Origin: Oricola thermophila
GTDB lineage: Bacteria > Pseudomonadota > Alphaproteobacteria > Rhizobiales > Rhizobiaceae
NCBI RefSeq assembly: GCF_013358405.1
Contig: NZ_CP054836.1
Coordinates: 1,178,001 to 1,242,000 of the forward strand
Length of the DNA: 64,000 bases
Reading direction: 5' to 3'
In this document: positions 36,958-45,772 of the stretch, in pieces
How the letters are laid out: every line of letters starts with the position of its first letter
Numbering within the stretch: the first letter of the stretch is position 1
Position numbers and translations under genes: made by a program
The notes under the pieces: model-generated
What the model saw: the letters and a program-made list of their open reading frames with translations, nothing else
Told to the model about the DNA's origin: nothing
Database searches by the model: none

Positions 36958-38166
36958 ATGCGCCTGACAGGTCTCGTCCTGACGGCAATTCTGCTTGTTT
37001 TCTCGGCGGTTGCGGCATTTGCCGCGCCGCCGGTCGCGCTAGATATGCGGGTGGCCGGGGATGATTCGGTCACGCGAATCGTCATCGAGTTCGATCGTCC
37101 GGTCGAGGTGTCCCACCGGTTGCTCGACAAGCCGTGGCGCCTGGTTCTGGATTTCGACAAGATCGGCTACGGCTTTTCCGACGACGCTGTGGGCAAGTCG
37201 GGCCTCATATCGGCCCTGCGCTACGGCGACATGGCCGACAACCATTCCCGCGTCATCTTCCAGACCCGTCAGCCATTCAAGGTGCGCACGATCGGCACCC
37301 GCCGGGACGAGCAGAACGGCCGTTACAATCTCGTCATAGATCTCGAGGTGACGGGGCAGGAGGATTTCGCCGCCGCGCTCGATCGCCTGCTGACCACCAG
37401 CGCCGTCGTCAATTCCGCGCAGAAGGGCGACCGCCTGGGCGTCACGCGCGACCGGGACCGGCCGTTCACCATCGTTCTCGATCCTGGCCATGGCGGGATC
37501 GACAACGGCGCCAACGGAGTGTCGGGAACGCGGGAGAAGGACGTCACGCTGGCCTTCGCGCAGACGCTGCGCGACGTGTTGTCCCGCTATGACGGCGCGC
37601 AGGTCTTCATGACGCGCGATTCGGACGTCTTCGTCTCGCTGTCCGATCGCACGCAGTTCGCCCGCCAGCACCAGGCGGACCTGTTCATCTCCATCCATGC
37701 GGACTATTTGCGCCAGCACGGCGTGCGCGGCGCCACCGTCTACACGATTTCCGAGAAGGCGTCGGACGAGGTGGCCGCCAGTGTGGCGGCCAACGAGAAC
37801 CTCGCGGACTCGGTCGCCGGCATCGAGTTGCCGGAGGACGAGAACGGCGTTTCGGACATCCTGGTCGATCTCGCCCGCCGCGAGACCCTGGGCTTCTCCG
37901 TCCAGTTCGCCAGGCTGGCCATTTCGGACATGAAGGGCTTTGCGCGGCTCATCAAGAATCCGCATCGCTACGCCGGTTTCCGCGTGCTCAAGGCGCCGGA
38001 CGTGCCCTCGGTGCTGATCGAGCTCGGCTATCTCTCCAACCCCGAGGACGAGAAGCTGATGAACGAGCCGGAGTGGCGGCGCGGCATGGCCGAGCGACTC
38101 GCCGAGGCGATCGAGAAGTTCGCCGCGCTGTCCTCGCGCGATCTCGTGGTGCGCGCCGAACCCTAG
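36958..38166 (+). CDS. amiC: N-acetylmuramoyl-L-alanine amidase with AMIN domain
   Basis: A 402-residue periplasmic zinc amidase that cleaves the stem peptide from peptidoglycan during cell separation. Signal peptide about residues 1-23 (FSAVAAFAA). An AMIN targeting domain follows (VALDMRVAGDDSVTRIVIEFD ... RYNLVIDLEV), then the amidase_3 domain with DPGHGGIDNGANG (His), TREKDVTL (Glu), SIHADY (His) and IELGYLSNPEDE (Glu). I chose ATG 36958, preceded by GGATGG; in-frame ATGs at 36919, 36940 and 36952 are alternatives. It precedes the PBP1A gene, as often in this class. Confidence 0.92.
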   Translation: MRLTGLVLTAILLVFSAVAAFAAPPVALDMRVAGDDSVTRIVIEFDRPVEVSHRLLDKPWRLVLDFDKIGYGFSDDAVGKSGLISALRYGDMADNHSRVIFQTRQPFKVRTIGTRRDEQNGRYNLVIDLEVTGQEDFAAALDRLLTTSAVVNSAQKGDRLGVTRDRDRPFTIVLDPGHGGIDNGANGVSGTREKDVTLAFAQTLRDVLSRYDGAQVFMTRDSDVFVSLSDRTQFARQHQADLFISIHADYLRQHGVRGATVYTISEKASDEVAASVAANENLADSVAGIELPEDENGVSDILVDLARRETLGFSVQFARLAISDMKGFARLIKNPHRYAGFRVLKAPDVPSVLIELGYLSNPEDEKLMNEPEWRRGMAERLAEAIEKFAALSSRDLVVRAEP

Positions 38167-38328
38167 CAGCGTCCCGTTTTTCGCGCTTGTTGCTGAAAGG
38201 ACACGCATTTTGTCCGGCGATGCCACGCTGCCGTCCAATTTCCGTATGAAGGCTGGTTTCAACGATGTGGCGACTCTAGTAGGTTCGCCCGGACATTGCG
38301 CTTGCGCGCGGATGGATAAAGAGACGAC

Positions 38329-40782
38329 ATGCTTCGCTTGCTAGGTTACTTTTTCGGGGTCGGTGCCGCCCTGTTCCTTCTCGTCGCCGTCGGCGTCATC
38401 ATCTATGTCGGCGACCTGACGAAGGACTTGCCGGACTACGAGGTGCTGGCGCGCTACGAGCCGCCGGTGATGACGCGCATTCATTCCGCCGACGGCCAGC
38501 TGATGGGCGAGTTCGCCACCGAGCGGCGCCTCTTCATCCCCATCCAGGCGGTTCCGGACCGGGTCAAGGCCGCGTTCCTGTCGGCCGAGGACAAGAACTT
38601 CTACCAGCACCGCGGCGTCGATTTCATGGCGCTGGCGCGGGCCATCGTCACCAATATCGAGAACGTCCGGTCCGGCCGGCGGCTTGTCGGCGCCTCGACG
38701 ATCACCCAGCAGGTCGCCAAGAACTTCCTGCTGACCAACGACCGGACGATCGACCGAAAGATCCGCGAGGCCGTGCTGGCCTTCCGGATCGAGCAGGCCT
38801 ATTCCAAGGACCGCATTCTCGAGCTTTACCTCAACGAGATCTTCTTCGGCGCCGGTTCCTACGGCATCGCCGGCGCGGCGCTGACCTATTTCGGCAAGTC
38901 GGTCAACGAGCTGAACCTGCAGGAGGCCGCCTATCTGGCCGCGCTGCCGAAGGCGCCGAACAACTACCATCCCTTCGACGACACCGAAGCGGCGATCGCC
39001 CGCCGCAACTGGATCATCGACCGCATGGTCGAGAACGGTTACGTGACGCCAGAAGAGGCCGAAGTCGCCAAGGCGGCCCCGCTCGGCGTCAATTTCCGCC
39101 GGTCGGGCGACTATGTCTTCGCCTCCGAGTACTTCACCGAGGAGGTGCGCAAGCGCCTCGTCGATCGCTACGGCCGGGACGCGCTTTACGAGGGCGGGCT
39201 GTCGGTGCGCGCCACGCTGGACCCGCAGTTGCAGGTCAAGGCACGCAAGGCGCTGCAGCACGGGCTGGTCCAGTTCGACCGCAAGCGGGGCTACCGCGGG
39301 CCGGTGGCCACGATCTCCACCGAGGGCGACTGGGGCGTGCCGCTTGCCGAGATCGAGGACATGGACGACGTGCCGGAATGGAAACTGGCCGTCGTGCTCG
39401 CCGTCGACGACAAGGTTGCCGATCTCGGCCTCAGGCCCGAGCGCGAGATTTCCGGCGCCATCTCGCCCGACCGCGAGAAGGTGCGCGTCACCGCCGAGAC
39501 CTCGAAATGGGCCTTCTCCATGCGCATCGACGGCAAGAGCGTGAAGGCGAAATCGCTCGCCGACGTGCTGCATGTCGGCGATGTCGTCTATGTCGAGAAC
39601 AAGGGCGGCGACGAGGGCTGGGTGCTGCAGCAGGTGCCGGAAGTTTCCGGCGCGCTGATCACCATGGACCCGAACACCGGCCGCGTGCTCGCCATGGTCG
39701 GCGGCTTCTCCTACTCGCTGTCGCAGTTCAACCGCGCCACGCAGGCCTATCGCCAGCCCGGTTCGGCGTTCAAGCCCTTCGTCTACGCCGCCGCGCTGGA
39801 CAACGGCTACACGCCGGCCTCGGTGGTCATGGACGCGCCGATCCAGCTCGTTTCCGGGGGCGAGGTCTGGGAGCCGAAGAACTATGGCGGCGGATTCGCC
39901 GGCCCGTCGACGCTGCGCCTCGGCATCGAGCGTTCGCGCAACCTGATGACGGTGCGGCTTGCCAACGACATGGGCATGCAGCTTGTCGCGGAATATGCCG
40001 AGCGCTTCGGCGTCTATGACGACATGCCGCCGCTGCTGGCCATGTCGCTGGGGTCCGGCGAGACGACACCGCTGCGCATGGTCTCGGCCTATTCGGTCAT
40101 GGCCAATGGCGGCCGCGCCATCGAGCCGTCCTTCATCGACCGCATCCAGGACCGCTACGGCCGCACCATCTACAAGCACGACCAGCGCATCTGCGAGGGC
40201 TGCAACGCCTCGCAGTGGCTCGGCCAGGACGAGCCGCAGCTGATCGACAATCGCGAACAGGTGCTCGACCCGATGACCGCCTACCAGATCACCTCCATGA
40301 TGGAGGGCGTGGTGCAACGCGGCACGGCGACGCTGCTGCGCGATCTCGGCCGCCCGATCGCCGGCAAGACCGGCACCACCAACGACGAGAAGGACGCCTG
40401 GTTCGTCGGCTTCACGCCCAACATGGTCACCGGCGTCTATATCGGCTACGACACGCCGCGCCCGATGGGTCGCGGCTCCACCGGCGGCCAGCTCGCCGCG
40501 CCGGTCTTCAAGGAGTTCATGTCCGCCGCGCTCAAGGACGCGCCGATCGCCGATTTCCACGTGCCGGAGGGCATGACGGTGGTCGAGATCGACCGCAAGA
40601 CCGGCATGCGCGCCCAGGGCGGTGCCGATACCATCCTCGAAGCCTTCAAGCCCGGTACCGGCCCGGCCGATTCCTACCAGGTCATCGGCCTGGACACGGT
40701 CGCCGTCCAGATGGAGGAGGTCCGCAAGATCTCGCCGCGCGTCGAGGAGGCGATACAGTCGGGGCAGGGGGGCTTGTTCTAG
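38329..40782 (+). CDS. mrcA: Penicillin-binding protein 1A (bifunctional)
   Basis: An 817-residue class A PBP. One N-terminal membrane anchor (about residues 7-28) is followed by the GT51 glycosyltransferase domain, with catalytic Glu87 in SAEDKNFYQHRG and the GASTITQQVAKN and RKIREAVLAFRIE motifs. After an OB-like insertion comes the transpeptidase domain with the SxxK serine at about Ser479 (PGSAFKPF), the SRN motif in IERSRNLMTVR and the KTGT box at about 680-683. It polymerises and crosslinks peptidoglycan together with the preceding amidase's turnover role. Length is normal. Confidence 0.96.
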   Translation: MLRLLGYFFGVGAALFLLVAVGVIIYVGDLTKDLPDYEVLARYEPPVMTRIHSADGQLMGEFATERRLFIPIQAVPDRVKAAFLSAEDKNFYQHRGVDFMALARAIVTNIENVRSGRRLVGASTITQQVAKNFLLTNDRTIDRKIREAVLAFRIEQAYSKDRILELYLNEIFFGAGSYGIAGAALTYFGKSVNELNLQEAAYLAALPKAPNNYHPFDDTEAAIARRNWIIDRMVENGYVTPEEAEVAKAAPLGVNFRRSGDYVFASEYFTEEVRKRLVDRYGRDALYEGGLSVRATLDPQLQVKARKALQHGLVQFDRKRGYRGPVATISTEGDWGVPLAEIEDMDDVPEWKLAVVLAVDDKVADLGLRPEREISGAISPDREKVRVTAETSKWAFSMRIDGKSVKAKSLADVLHVGDVVYVENKGGDEGWVLQQVPEVSGALITMDPNTGRVLAMVGGFSYSLSQFNRATQAYRQPGSAFKPFVYAAALDNGYTPASVVMDAPIQLVSGGEVWEPKNYGGGFAGPSTLRLGIERSRNLMTVRLANDMGMQLVAEYAERFGVYDDMPPLLAMSLGSGETTPLRMVSAYSVMANGGRAIEPSFIDRIQDRYGRTIYKHDQRICEGCNASQWLGQDEPQLIDNREQVLDPMTAYQITSMMEGVVQRGTATLLRDLGRPIAGKTGTTNDEKDAWFVGFTPNMVTGVYIGYDTPRPMGRGSTGGQLAAPVFKEFMSAALKDAPIADFHVPEGMTVVEIDRKTGMRAQGGADTILEAFKPGTGPADSYQVIGLDTVAVQMEEVRKISPRVEEAIQSGQGGLF

Positions 40783-40811
40783 CCTTTCGCCGCCGACGGC
40801 TTTACACGGCC

Positions 40812-40836
40812 GCGCCGGGTGCCTAAAACCCGGCGC
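40812..40836. repeat. G+C-rich hairpin between mrcA and prfB
   Basis: GCGCCGGGT (40812-40820) pairs fully with ACCCGGCGC (40828-40836) across a 7-nt loop. No T tract follows, so it is either a Rho-assisted end for mrcA mRNA or a structured element of the prfB leader. Confidence 0.55.
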
Positions 40837-40886
40837 CTGACAGCCCGTTCGGGCGAATCTGAACATCAGAACCGAGGAACCGGACC

Positions 40887-42018
40887 ATGCGCGCAGAAAC
40901 CGCGACGCTCGTCGATGACATCAAGCAGGCCATAAGCCTGCTGAGGAGGCATCTTTGACTGGGAACAGTCTCTCAAGCGCCTCGACTATCTGAACGCCCG
41001 GGCCGAGGATCCCGATCTCTGGAACAATGCCGACGAGGCGCAGAAGCTCATGCAGGAGCGCCAGCGTCTCGAGGAGATGATCGCGGCCATCCGCGAATTC
41101 GACCAGACGCTGGAGGACAGCGTCGAGCTGATCGCGCTCGGCGAGGAGGAAGGCGACGAGGAAACCGTCGCCGAGGCCGAGCAGGCCATCCGCGACCTGC
41201 GCAGCGCCATCGACAAGCGTTCCGTGGAGGCGCTGCTGTCGGGCGAGGCGGACTCCAATGACACCTTCGTGGAAATCCACTCCGGCGCCGGCGGCACGGA
41301 AAGCCAGGATTGGGCGAACATGCTGTTGCGCATGTACACCCGCTGGGCCGAGCGCCGCGGCTTCAAGGTCGAGGTGGTCGAGATCCAGCCGGGCGAGGAG
41401 GCGGGCATCAAATCCGCCACCATCCAGGTCAAGGGCCACAACGCCTATGGGTGGATGAAGACGGAATCGGGCGTGCATCGTCTCGTCCGCATCTCGCCCT
41501 ACGATTCCAATGCCCGCCGGCATACGTCCTTCGCCTCGATCTGGGTCTATCCGGTGATCGATGACTCCATCGAGATCGAGGTGGCCGAGAGCGAGTGCCG
41601 CATCGACACCTATCGCGCGTCCGGCGCCGGCGGCCAGCACGTCAACACGACCGATTCGGCGGTTCGCATCACGCACATTCCGACCGGCATCGTCGTGCAG
41701 TGCCAGGCCGAGCGCTCGCAGCACAATAACCGGGCCCGTGCCTGGGACATGCTGCGCGCCCGCCTCTACGAGGAGGAACTGAAGAAGCGCGAGGCCGAGG
41801 CGAACGCGACCGAGGCGGCCAAGACCGAAATCGGCTGGGGCCACCAGATCCGGTCCTACGTCCTTCAGCCGTACCAGCTGGTGAAGGACCTGCGCACCGG
41901 CGTCGAATCGACCTCGCCGTCTGATGTGCTCGACGGCGACCTCGACGCCTTCATGGAAGCCGCGCTCGCCCACCGCGTCCATGGCGGCGACGGAACCGAG
42001 GTCGAGGACGTGGAATAG
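40887..42018 (+). CDS. prfB: Peptide chain release factor 2, with programmed +1 frameshift
   Basis: RF2 releases the peptide at UGA and UAA. Translation starts at ATG 40887 and reads 23 codons to CTT followed by an in-frame TGA (40956-40958). An AGGAGG sequence (40944-40949) lies 3 nt before CTT TGA C, the classical arrangement in which the ribosome slips +1 at CTT and continues at GAC 40957 into [20 protein letters not shown]. The full product is about 376 residues. The GGQ motif is [10 protein letters not shown] (about 248-250); the tripeptide that reads the stop codon is SPY (about 203-205) rather than SPF. This is recoding, not a broken gene. RF2 thus controls its own level through UGA. 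Confidence 0.96.
40944..40959 (+). promoter_or_regulatory. prfB recoding site
   Basis: AGGAGG-CAT-CTT-TGA-C: an internal Shine-Dalgarno-like element three bases before the slippery CTT codon, the in-frame UGA stop, and C as the base after it. When RF2 is scarce the ribosome pauses at UGA and shifts to the +1 frame. Confidence 0.95.
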
Positions 42019-42043
42019 GGGCCGGTTCCGCAAGCGGATCGGG

Positions 42044-42073
42044 AAGGCGGGGCGGCCATCGCTCCGCCTTTTT
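42044..42073 (+). terminator. Rho-independent terminator of prfB
   Basis: A 10-bp stem (42044-42053 with 42061-42070, one G-T pair) with a 7-nt loop runs into TTTTT. It starts 26 bp after the prfB stop. Confidence 0.88.
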
Positions 42074-42258
42074 CATTGCAGGCCCCGGCCCGGCGGATAT
42101 GTCCGCCATAGCTGCGCCACGTCATCGGTCGCGCATTCGTCGGCCGTGATCGCGCGGCCTGCGGGGGCGGACGGCGGTTCCGGCCCTGTGAAGGGGCGCA
42201 CAGCGACGGAACCTTGTTGTCCGCTACACGTTTTCCTCCCTGACGAAGGAGGGAAATC

Positions 42259-42561
42259 ATGGAACCGCTCATTGCCGTTATGCTCATTCTGGGATGCGAC
42301 CATTCGCAGATGGTTTGCCGCCAGGGCGCGGAGCCGGTGCAACGATATGAATCCGTGGCAGCCTGCGAGGACGCCATGTCCATGCGTGTCCGCTTCGTCG
42401 ACTATCCGGTGGCGGTCGCCCAATGTCTCGAAATGCCGGCGCCTGCGCCGGGAGAAACCGTCGCCATTGACTGGCGCATGGACGCGACCGGCGACCTGCT
42501 CGCCGAGGCGCGCGCGGTCGCGGAACCGCCCGTCGTCGTTGCCGACGCCGCCGGCCGCTGA
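42259..42561 (+). CDS. Conserved small hypothetical protein (100 aa)
   Basis: A 100-residue protein preceded by a very good GAAGGAGG site. The N-terminus is hydrophobic (MEPLIAVMLILGC) and might be a short signal or lipoprotein-like leader. Four cysteines (ILGCDHS, MVCRQG, AACEDAM and AQCLEMP) and the C-x-H-S-Q-M-V-C pattern recall a small family of proteobacterial hypotheticals. No function can be given. It stands alone between the prfB terminator and the next gene. Confidence 0.7.
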   Translation: MEPLIAVMLILGCDHSQMVCRQGAEPVQRYESVAACEDAMSMRVRFVDYPVAVAQCLEMPAPAPGETVAIDWRMDATGDLLAEARAVAEPPVVVADAAGR

Positions 42562-42787
42562 ACGGCCGCTGCCGGCCGTCGCCCTTGCGATGACGCCGGT
42601 GGCCGGTTCGCCGCAGCTCCCGGCCGTTCACGTGGAGGGGCGCAGGGACGGCGGTCCTTCCGCCGCCTCCGTTGGATAACTCCGGTCCCGTTTCCCGGGA
42701 TTTCCGCCATTCCGGCAAAAACTTGTCCAACAGGTTCCATCCGACCTTACCCTTCTTCCCGCCGCATGGTGCGGCGAGGAGAAGGCG

Positions 42788-43777
42788 ATGCAGTTCGACT
42801 GGGCACTGGCGATAGAGAGGAACCGCAGGGACCTGCTGCGCATCCTGCGCGACCTCTTCGCGCTCGCCGGGCTGGATTTCGAGATGGCACCCGCGCCGGC
42901 CACCGGCTCCGAGCCTGCCCGTTCGCCCATCCTCCCGGCCACCCTGCCGCGCTACGCCGTTCTCCACATACGCCGCATTCTGCGCTCCGCCGAGGCCGCG
43001 GTGCGAAGGCTGATCGTCATTGCTGCGCGCGACATCGAGGTTCGGGTCCGCCATGCGCCTGCCTTGAAGCGGAAGGAGAAGGGCGGTGAGGAGCGGGTAG
43101 CCGCGCCAGCGGCGAGTCGACGATCCGGCGAAGCGTCGGCAGGCTCCGAACGGGCGGGAGCTTCCACTCCCGTCACCGTCACCATCCGCTTCGAGCCGCC
43201 CGCGCCGACGGAAAAGCCAGCCGCGTCCGCCCCGCAGCTCGTCCGCGTGCCGGTGAACCTTGGGCTGGCCAATCTCCGCATCATGCCCGACCCCGAACCG
43301 GAGGAAGAGGAGGACGCGGACGGGTCGGTGCCGCTCGGCCCCATCCCGGCCTTTCGGCTGGTGGATCCGCGCAAGCGTTTCGATTTCACCCGTCCCCGCA
43401 GGCGCTACGCGCACACGTGTCCGCGCATCCGCCTGCTGGGCGACAACCCGTTCCCGGTCTACATGCGCCACCCGCCATTGCCGGAGCCGGAACCCGACCT
43501 GCGCCTGCCGGGCGATGCGCTTCCCGCGGCGACCCTGCTGCGCCGCCTGGTCTCGACGCGGATAGCACTCGACAATATCCAGAACGAGGCCCGCAGGCTC
43601 GCCCGCCACGAGGCGCGCCGCCGCCACCGGCCACTGGAAAGCCGCCGGGTAATCTACACCGCCATGCGCCCCGGCCTGCCGCCCGGATACCGCAAGCGAA
43701 ACCGCTATGACATCGACGAGGTGCTCAAGGAATGCCACCGCGTCGCGGTCTGGGCGGAACGGGAAGGGCCGCCGTGA
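42788..43777 (+). CDS. Conserved hypothetical protein, charged and proline-rich
   Basis: A 329-residue soluble protein with GAGGAGAAGG before the ATG. The N-terminus MQFDWALAIERNRRDLLRIL and a helical block (PRYAVLHIRRILRSAEAAVRRLIVIAA) look conserved, and the C-terminus is basic (RHEARRRHRPLESRRVIYTA). Between lie low-complexity acidic and Pro-rich stretches (PDPEPEEEEDADG). I have seen similar rhizobial proteins labelled hypothetical; no enzymatic motif is visible. Possibly nucleic-acid binding given its charge, but that is a guess. Confidence 0.65.
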   Translation: MQFDWALAIERNRRDLLRILRDLFALAGLDFEMAPAPATGSEPARSPILPATLPRYAVLHIRRILRSAEAAVRRLIVIAARDIEVRVRHAPALKRKEKGGEERVAAPAASRRSGEASAGSERAGASTPVTVTIRFEPPAPTEKPAASAPQLVRVPVNLGLANLRIMPDPEPEEEEDADGSVPLGPIPAFRLVDPRKRFDFTRPRRRYAHTCPRIRLLGDNPFPVYMRHPPLPEPEPDLRLPGDALPAATLLRRLVSTRIALDNIQNEARRLARHEARRRHRPLESRRVIYTAMRPGLPPGYRKRNRYDIDEVLKECHRVAVWAEREGPP

Positions 43778-43956
43778 CGGGGACAAATAAGGGAGATGCC
43801 GGCAACCCGCCTTCCGGCCGGAGGCGCGGGCGATCGCGCGCGCCCTGTCCGCCGTCCCGAGGCGTGGATAGTGCCGGGGGAGGGGCGCGAACCGCTCCAC
43901 CTGCCGCCAGCGGGGCGTATACTGGGCATGGAATCGACCGTCAGCCGGAGAGCGGG

Positions 43957-44391
43957 ATGCAGCACTATCTCAACACGTGGCAGTTCTGGGCGCTCATGGC
44001 CGCCTTCTTCGCGGCGCTGACGGCCATATTCGCCAAGGTCGGTGTCGAGGGCGTCAATTCCAACTTCGCCACCTTCCTGCGCACCGTCGTCGTGGTTGCG
44101 GCCCTGGGCGCGCTGCTCTGGTTCACCGGCCAGTACGAGAGCCTGGCGAACCTGTCCGGCAGGACGATGCTGTTCCTCGTCCTGTCCGGGCTGGCGACCG
44201 GCGCATCCTGGCTCTGCTACTTCCGCGCGCTGCAGATCGGCAAGGCGGCCCAGGTCGCCCCGATCGACAAGCTCTCGGTCGTCCTGGTCGCGGTTTTCGC
44301 GGCGCTGTTTCTCGGCGAACGGCTGTCGGCGACCGGCTGGACCGGCGTCGTGCTGATCGGCGCCGGCGCGATCCTCGTCGCCGTCGGGTAG
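43957..44391 (+). CDS. Half-size EamA family transporter
   Basis: The 144-residue protein has a single EamA domain with five hydrophobic segments, starting MQHYLNTWQFWALMAAFFAA and ending GWTGVVLIGAGAILVAVG. Full EamA transporters have two such domains, so this one would act as a dimer, like small multidrug resistance proteins. Motifs FAKVGVEGVNSNFATFLRT and ALQIGKAAQVAPIDKLSVV fit the family. The ATG at 43957 follows CCGGAGAGCGGG; longer in-frame starts upstream are not family-like. Substrate unknown. Confidence 0.82.
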   Translation: MQHYLNTWQFWALMAAFFAALTAIFAKVGVEGVNSNFATFLRTVVVVAALGALLWFTGQYESLANLSGRTMLFLVLSGLATGASWLCYFRALQIGKAAQVAPIDKLSVVLVAVFAALFLGERLSATGWTGVVLIGAGAILVAVG

Positions 44392-44402
44392 CGGGCCGGC
44401 AA

Positions 44403-45134
44403 TCAGTTGTTCCCGGCGTTCCAGCCTTCCGAGAGGCGCCGGTTGAGTTCGGCCATGTCGGCCAGGATCAGCCCGCCGCGGCTGCGTTCGACAACGTTCT
44501 CCCGCTCCATCTTGGCGATCTCGCGGCTGACCACCTCGCGCCGGCAGCCGATGCGTTCGGCCAGTTCCAGCTGGATCGGCGGCGGCGAGATGATGCGCTG
44601 GCCGTCATGCCCCTTGCGCGGTTTGGAGAGCCGGATCAGTTCCGAGTACAGGCGGTACTTCGCCGGCAGGAAGGCGTGTTCGGCCAGCCGCGTGTTGAGC
44701 GACCGGATCAGCGCCGACATGTTGCGCATCAGTTGCAGCGACACGTCGGGGGCTTCGCGCAATATCTGCAGGAAGACCTGCTGCGGCAACGTCAACAGCC
44801 TGGTCCGGACCATGGCCGTGACATTGGCCGAGCGCGTCGTGCCGTCGATGGCCGCCAGTTCGCCGAAGAACTCTCCGTCGGAAAACTCTCCGAGAATCAC
44901 CTCGCGGCCCGTGGCGATCCGCAGGATCACCCGGACGCGGCCGGACTGGATCAGGAAGACGTTGTGGCTCTCGTCGTCGAAGTCGAGCACCAGCTCGTTC
45001 TCCCCGAAATCGCTGAGCCGTGCCATCTGCGAATAGCGACGGTCCTGCTCGTCGGTGAGTGCCTCGAATAGCGAGAATGACTTCAGCGATACCATCTGGT
45101 CCATCGGCAAGGGGGTGTCTTCGGGGAAGGTCAT
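44403..45134 (-). CDS. Crp/Fnr family transcriptional regulator
   Basis: A 243-residue regulator with an N-terminal cyclic-nucleotide-binding-type beta roll (SGRVRVILRIATGREVILGEFSDGEFFGELAAIDG) and a C-terminal winged helix with recognition helix GCRREVVSREIAKMERENVV. The helix reads RExxSR, intermediate between CRP (RExxGR) and FNR (xExxSR). There is no N-terminal cysteine cluster, so it is not an oxygen-sensing FNR. GEFFGELAAIDG resembles the CRP phosphate-binding cassette, so cAMP or a related ligand is possible. The ATG at 45134 is a family-length choice; ATG 45104 (MDQMVSLKSF) is also possible. Neither has a clear ribosome-binding site. Confidence 0.85.
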   Translation of the reverse strand: MTFPEDTPLPMDQMVSLKSFSLFEALTDEQDRRYSQMARLSDFGENELVLDFDDESHNVFLIQSGRVRVILRIATGREVILGEFSDGEFFGELAAIDGTTRSANVTAMVRTRLLTLPQQVFLQILREAPDVSLQLMRNMSALIRSLNTRLAEHAFLPAKYRLYSELIRLSKPRKGHDGQRIISPPPIQLELAERIGCRREVVSREIAKMERENVVERSRGGLILADMAELNRRLSEGWNAGNN

Positions 45135-45166
45135 GGTTGCACAGTGTGAGTGAGTGTCAAGACGAA

Positions 45167-45193
45167 CCCCGGAAGCCGTGCTGGCTTCCGGGG
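45167..45193 (-). terminator. Hairpin terminator after the BA14K gene
   Basis: An 11-bp perfect stem CCCCGGAAGCC (45167-45177) and GGCTTCCGGGG (45183-45193) with a 5-nt loop, 17 bp after the BA14K stop. Leftward it is followed by TTCGTCTTGAC, a weak T tract. That stretch also contains TTGACA, a possible -35 for the Crp/Fnr gene. Confidence 0.65.
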
Positions 45194-45209
45194 CCGGGAG
45201 TCGCAAGCC

Positions 45210-45683
45210 TCAGAGGTAAGGAGAGATGCAAGGCTTGCGGGGACCGTGATAGGGCTGCCAGGAATTGTCCGAGACGCGGTAGCTCTTGTAGCGGGCCTGG
45301 CACCAGCTGACATGCGCATTCGGATCGCCGACCGGCTCGATGATGACTTCCTTCGGCTGCGCGGCGTTCGCCAGTGCCGCGCCGGCGATGATGCCGCCGA
45401 CGATGCCGATGGCTGCCGCGGTGCCCGCGCTCATGCCGGGGGCCGGGTCCGCCGGCGGAACCGGCGGCTTCGGATCGACGGGCTTGAGGCCCATTCCGCT
45501 ATCGCAAAGCCAGGGCTTGGTGGCACAAGGTCCGGGGACTTTCGGATGGATCTTGTCGGTAATGCCGGGAACGAAGACGGTCTCGGCGCTTGCCGCGGTT
45601 ACGACCGGAGCGATGCCGGTGGTTGCGAGCGTTGCGGCCGTAGCCGCAACCGCTATCGCGTTCTTGAGGGTGAAGCGTTTCAT
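45210..45683 (-). CDS. BA14K family protein
   Basis: A 157-residue exported protein. Signal peptide about residues 1-33 (TAASAETVF), then a proline-rich region with CATKPWLC, a glycine/alanine hydrophobic segment ([21 protein letters not shown], about 87-107) that may span the membrane, and the C-terminal BA14K motif [20 protein letters not shown]...PRKPC. The family is named for the Brucella 14-kDa immunoreactive lectin-like protein and is expanded in Hyphomicrobiales. The likely location is the cell envelope. Confidence 0.88.
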   Translation of the reverse strand: MKRFTLKNAIAVAATAATLATTGIAPVVTAASAETVFVPGITDKIHPKVPGPCATKPWLCDSGMGLKPVDPKPPVPPADPAPGMSAGTAAAIGIVGGIIAGAALANAAQPKEVIIEPVGDPNAHVSWCQARYKSYRVSDNSWQPYHGPRKPCISPYL

Positions 45684-45772
45684 GGCCGTGGCCTCCTCTG
45701 GTTGGGTCGCAGGATTGTCTGCGTCGTTGAGGAGAGCCTAGTCGTTGTCTCGACCGGCCGGTGTGTGGTCGG

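Noticed and set aside
38341..40866. Open frame of 841 codons on the minus strand opposite mrcA
   Set aside because: Shadow of the PBP1A gene; rich in His, Arg, Asp and Gly as expected of an antisense frame, with no motifs.
41050..42018. prfB as a gene truncated at its 5' end
   Set aside because: The missing N-terminus is encoded upstream in the other frame, joined by the CTT-TGA-C recoding site.
45134..45166. Perfect TTGACA as a -35 for the Crp/Fnr gene
   Set aside because: The position 17 bp downstream reads ACCATG, not a -10, and would overlap the chosen start codon; kept only as a remark.
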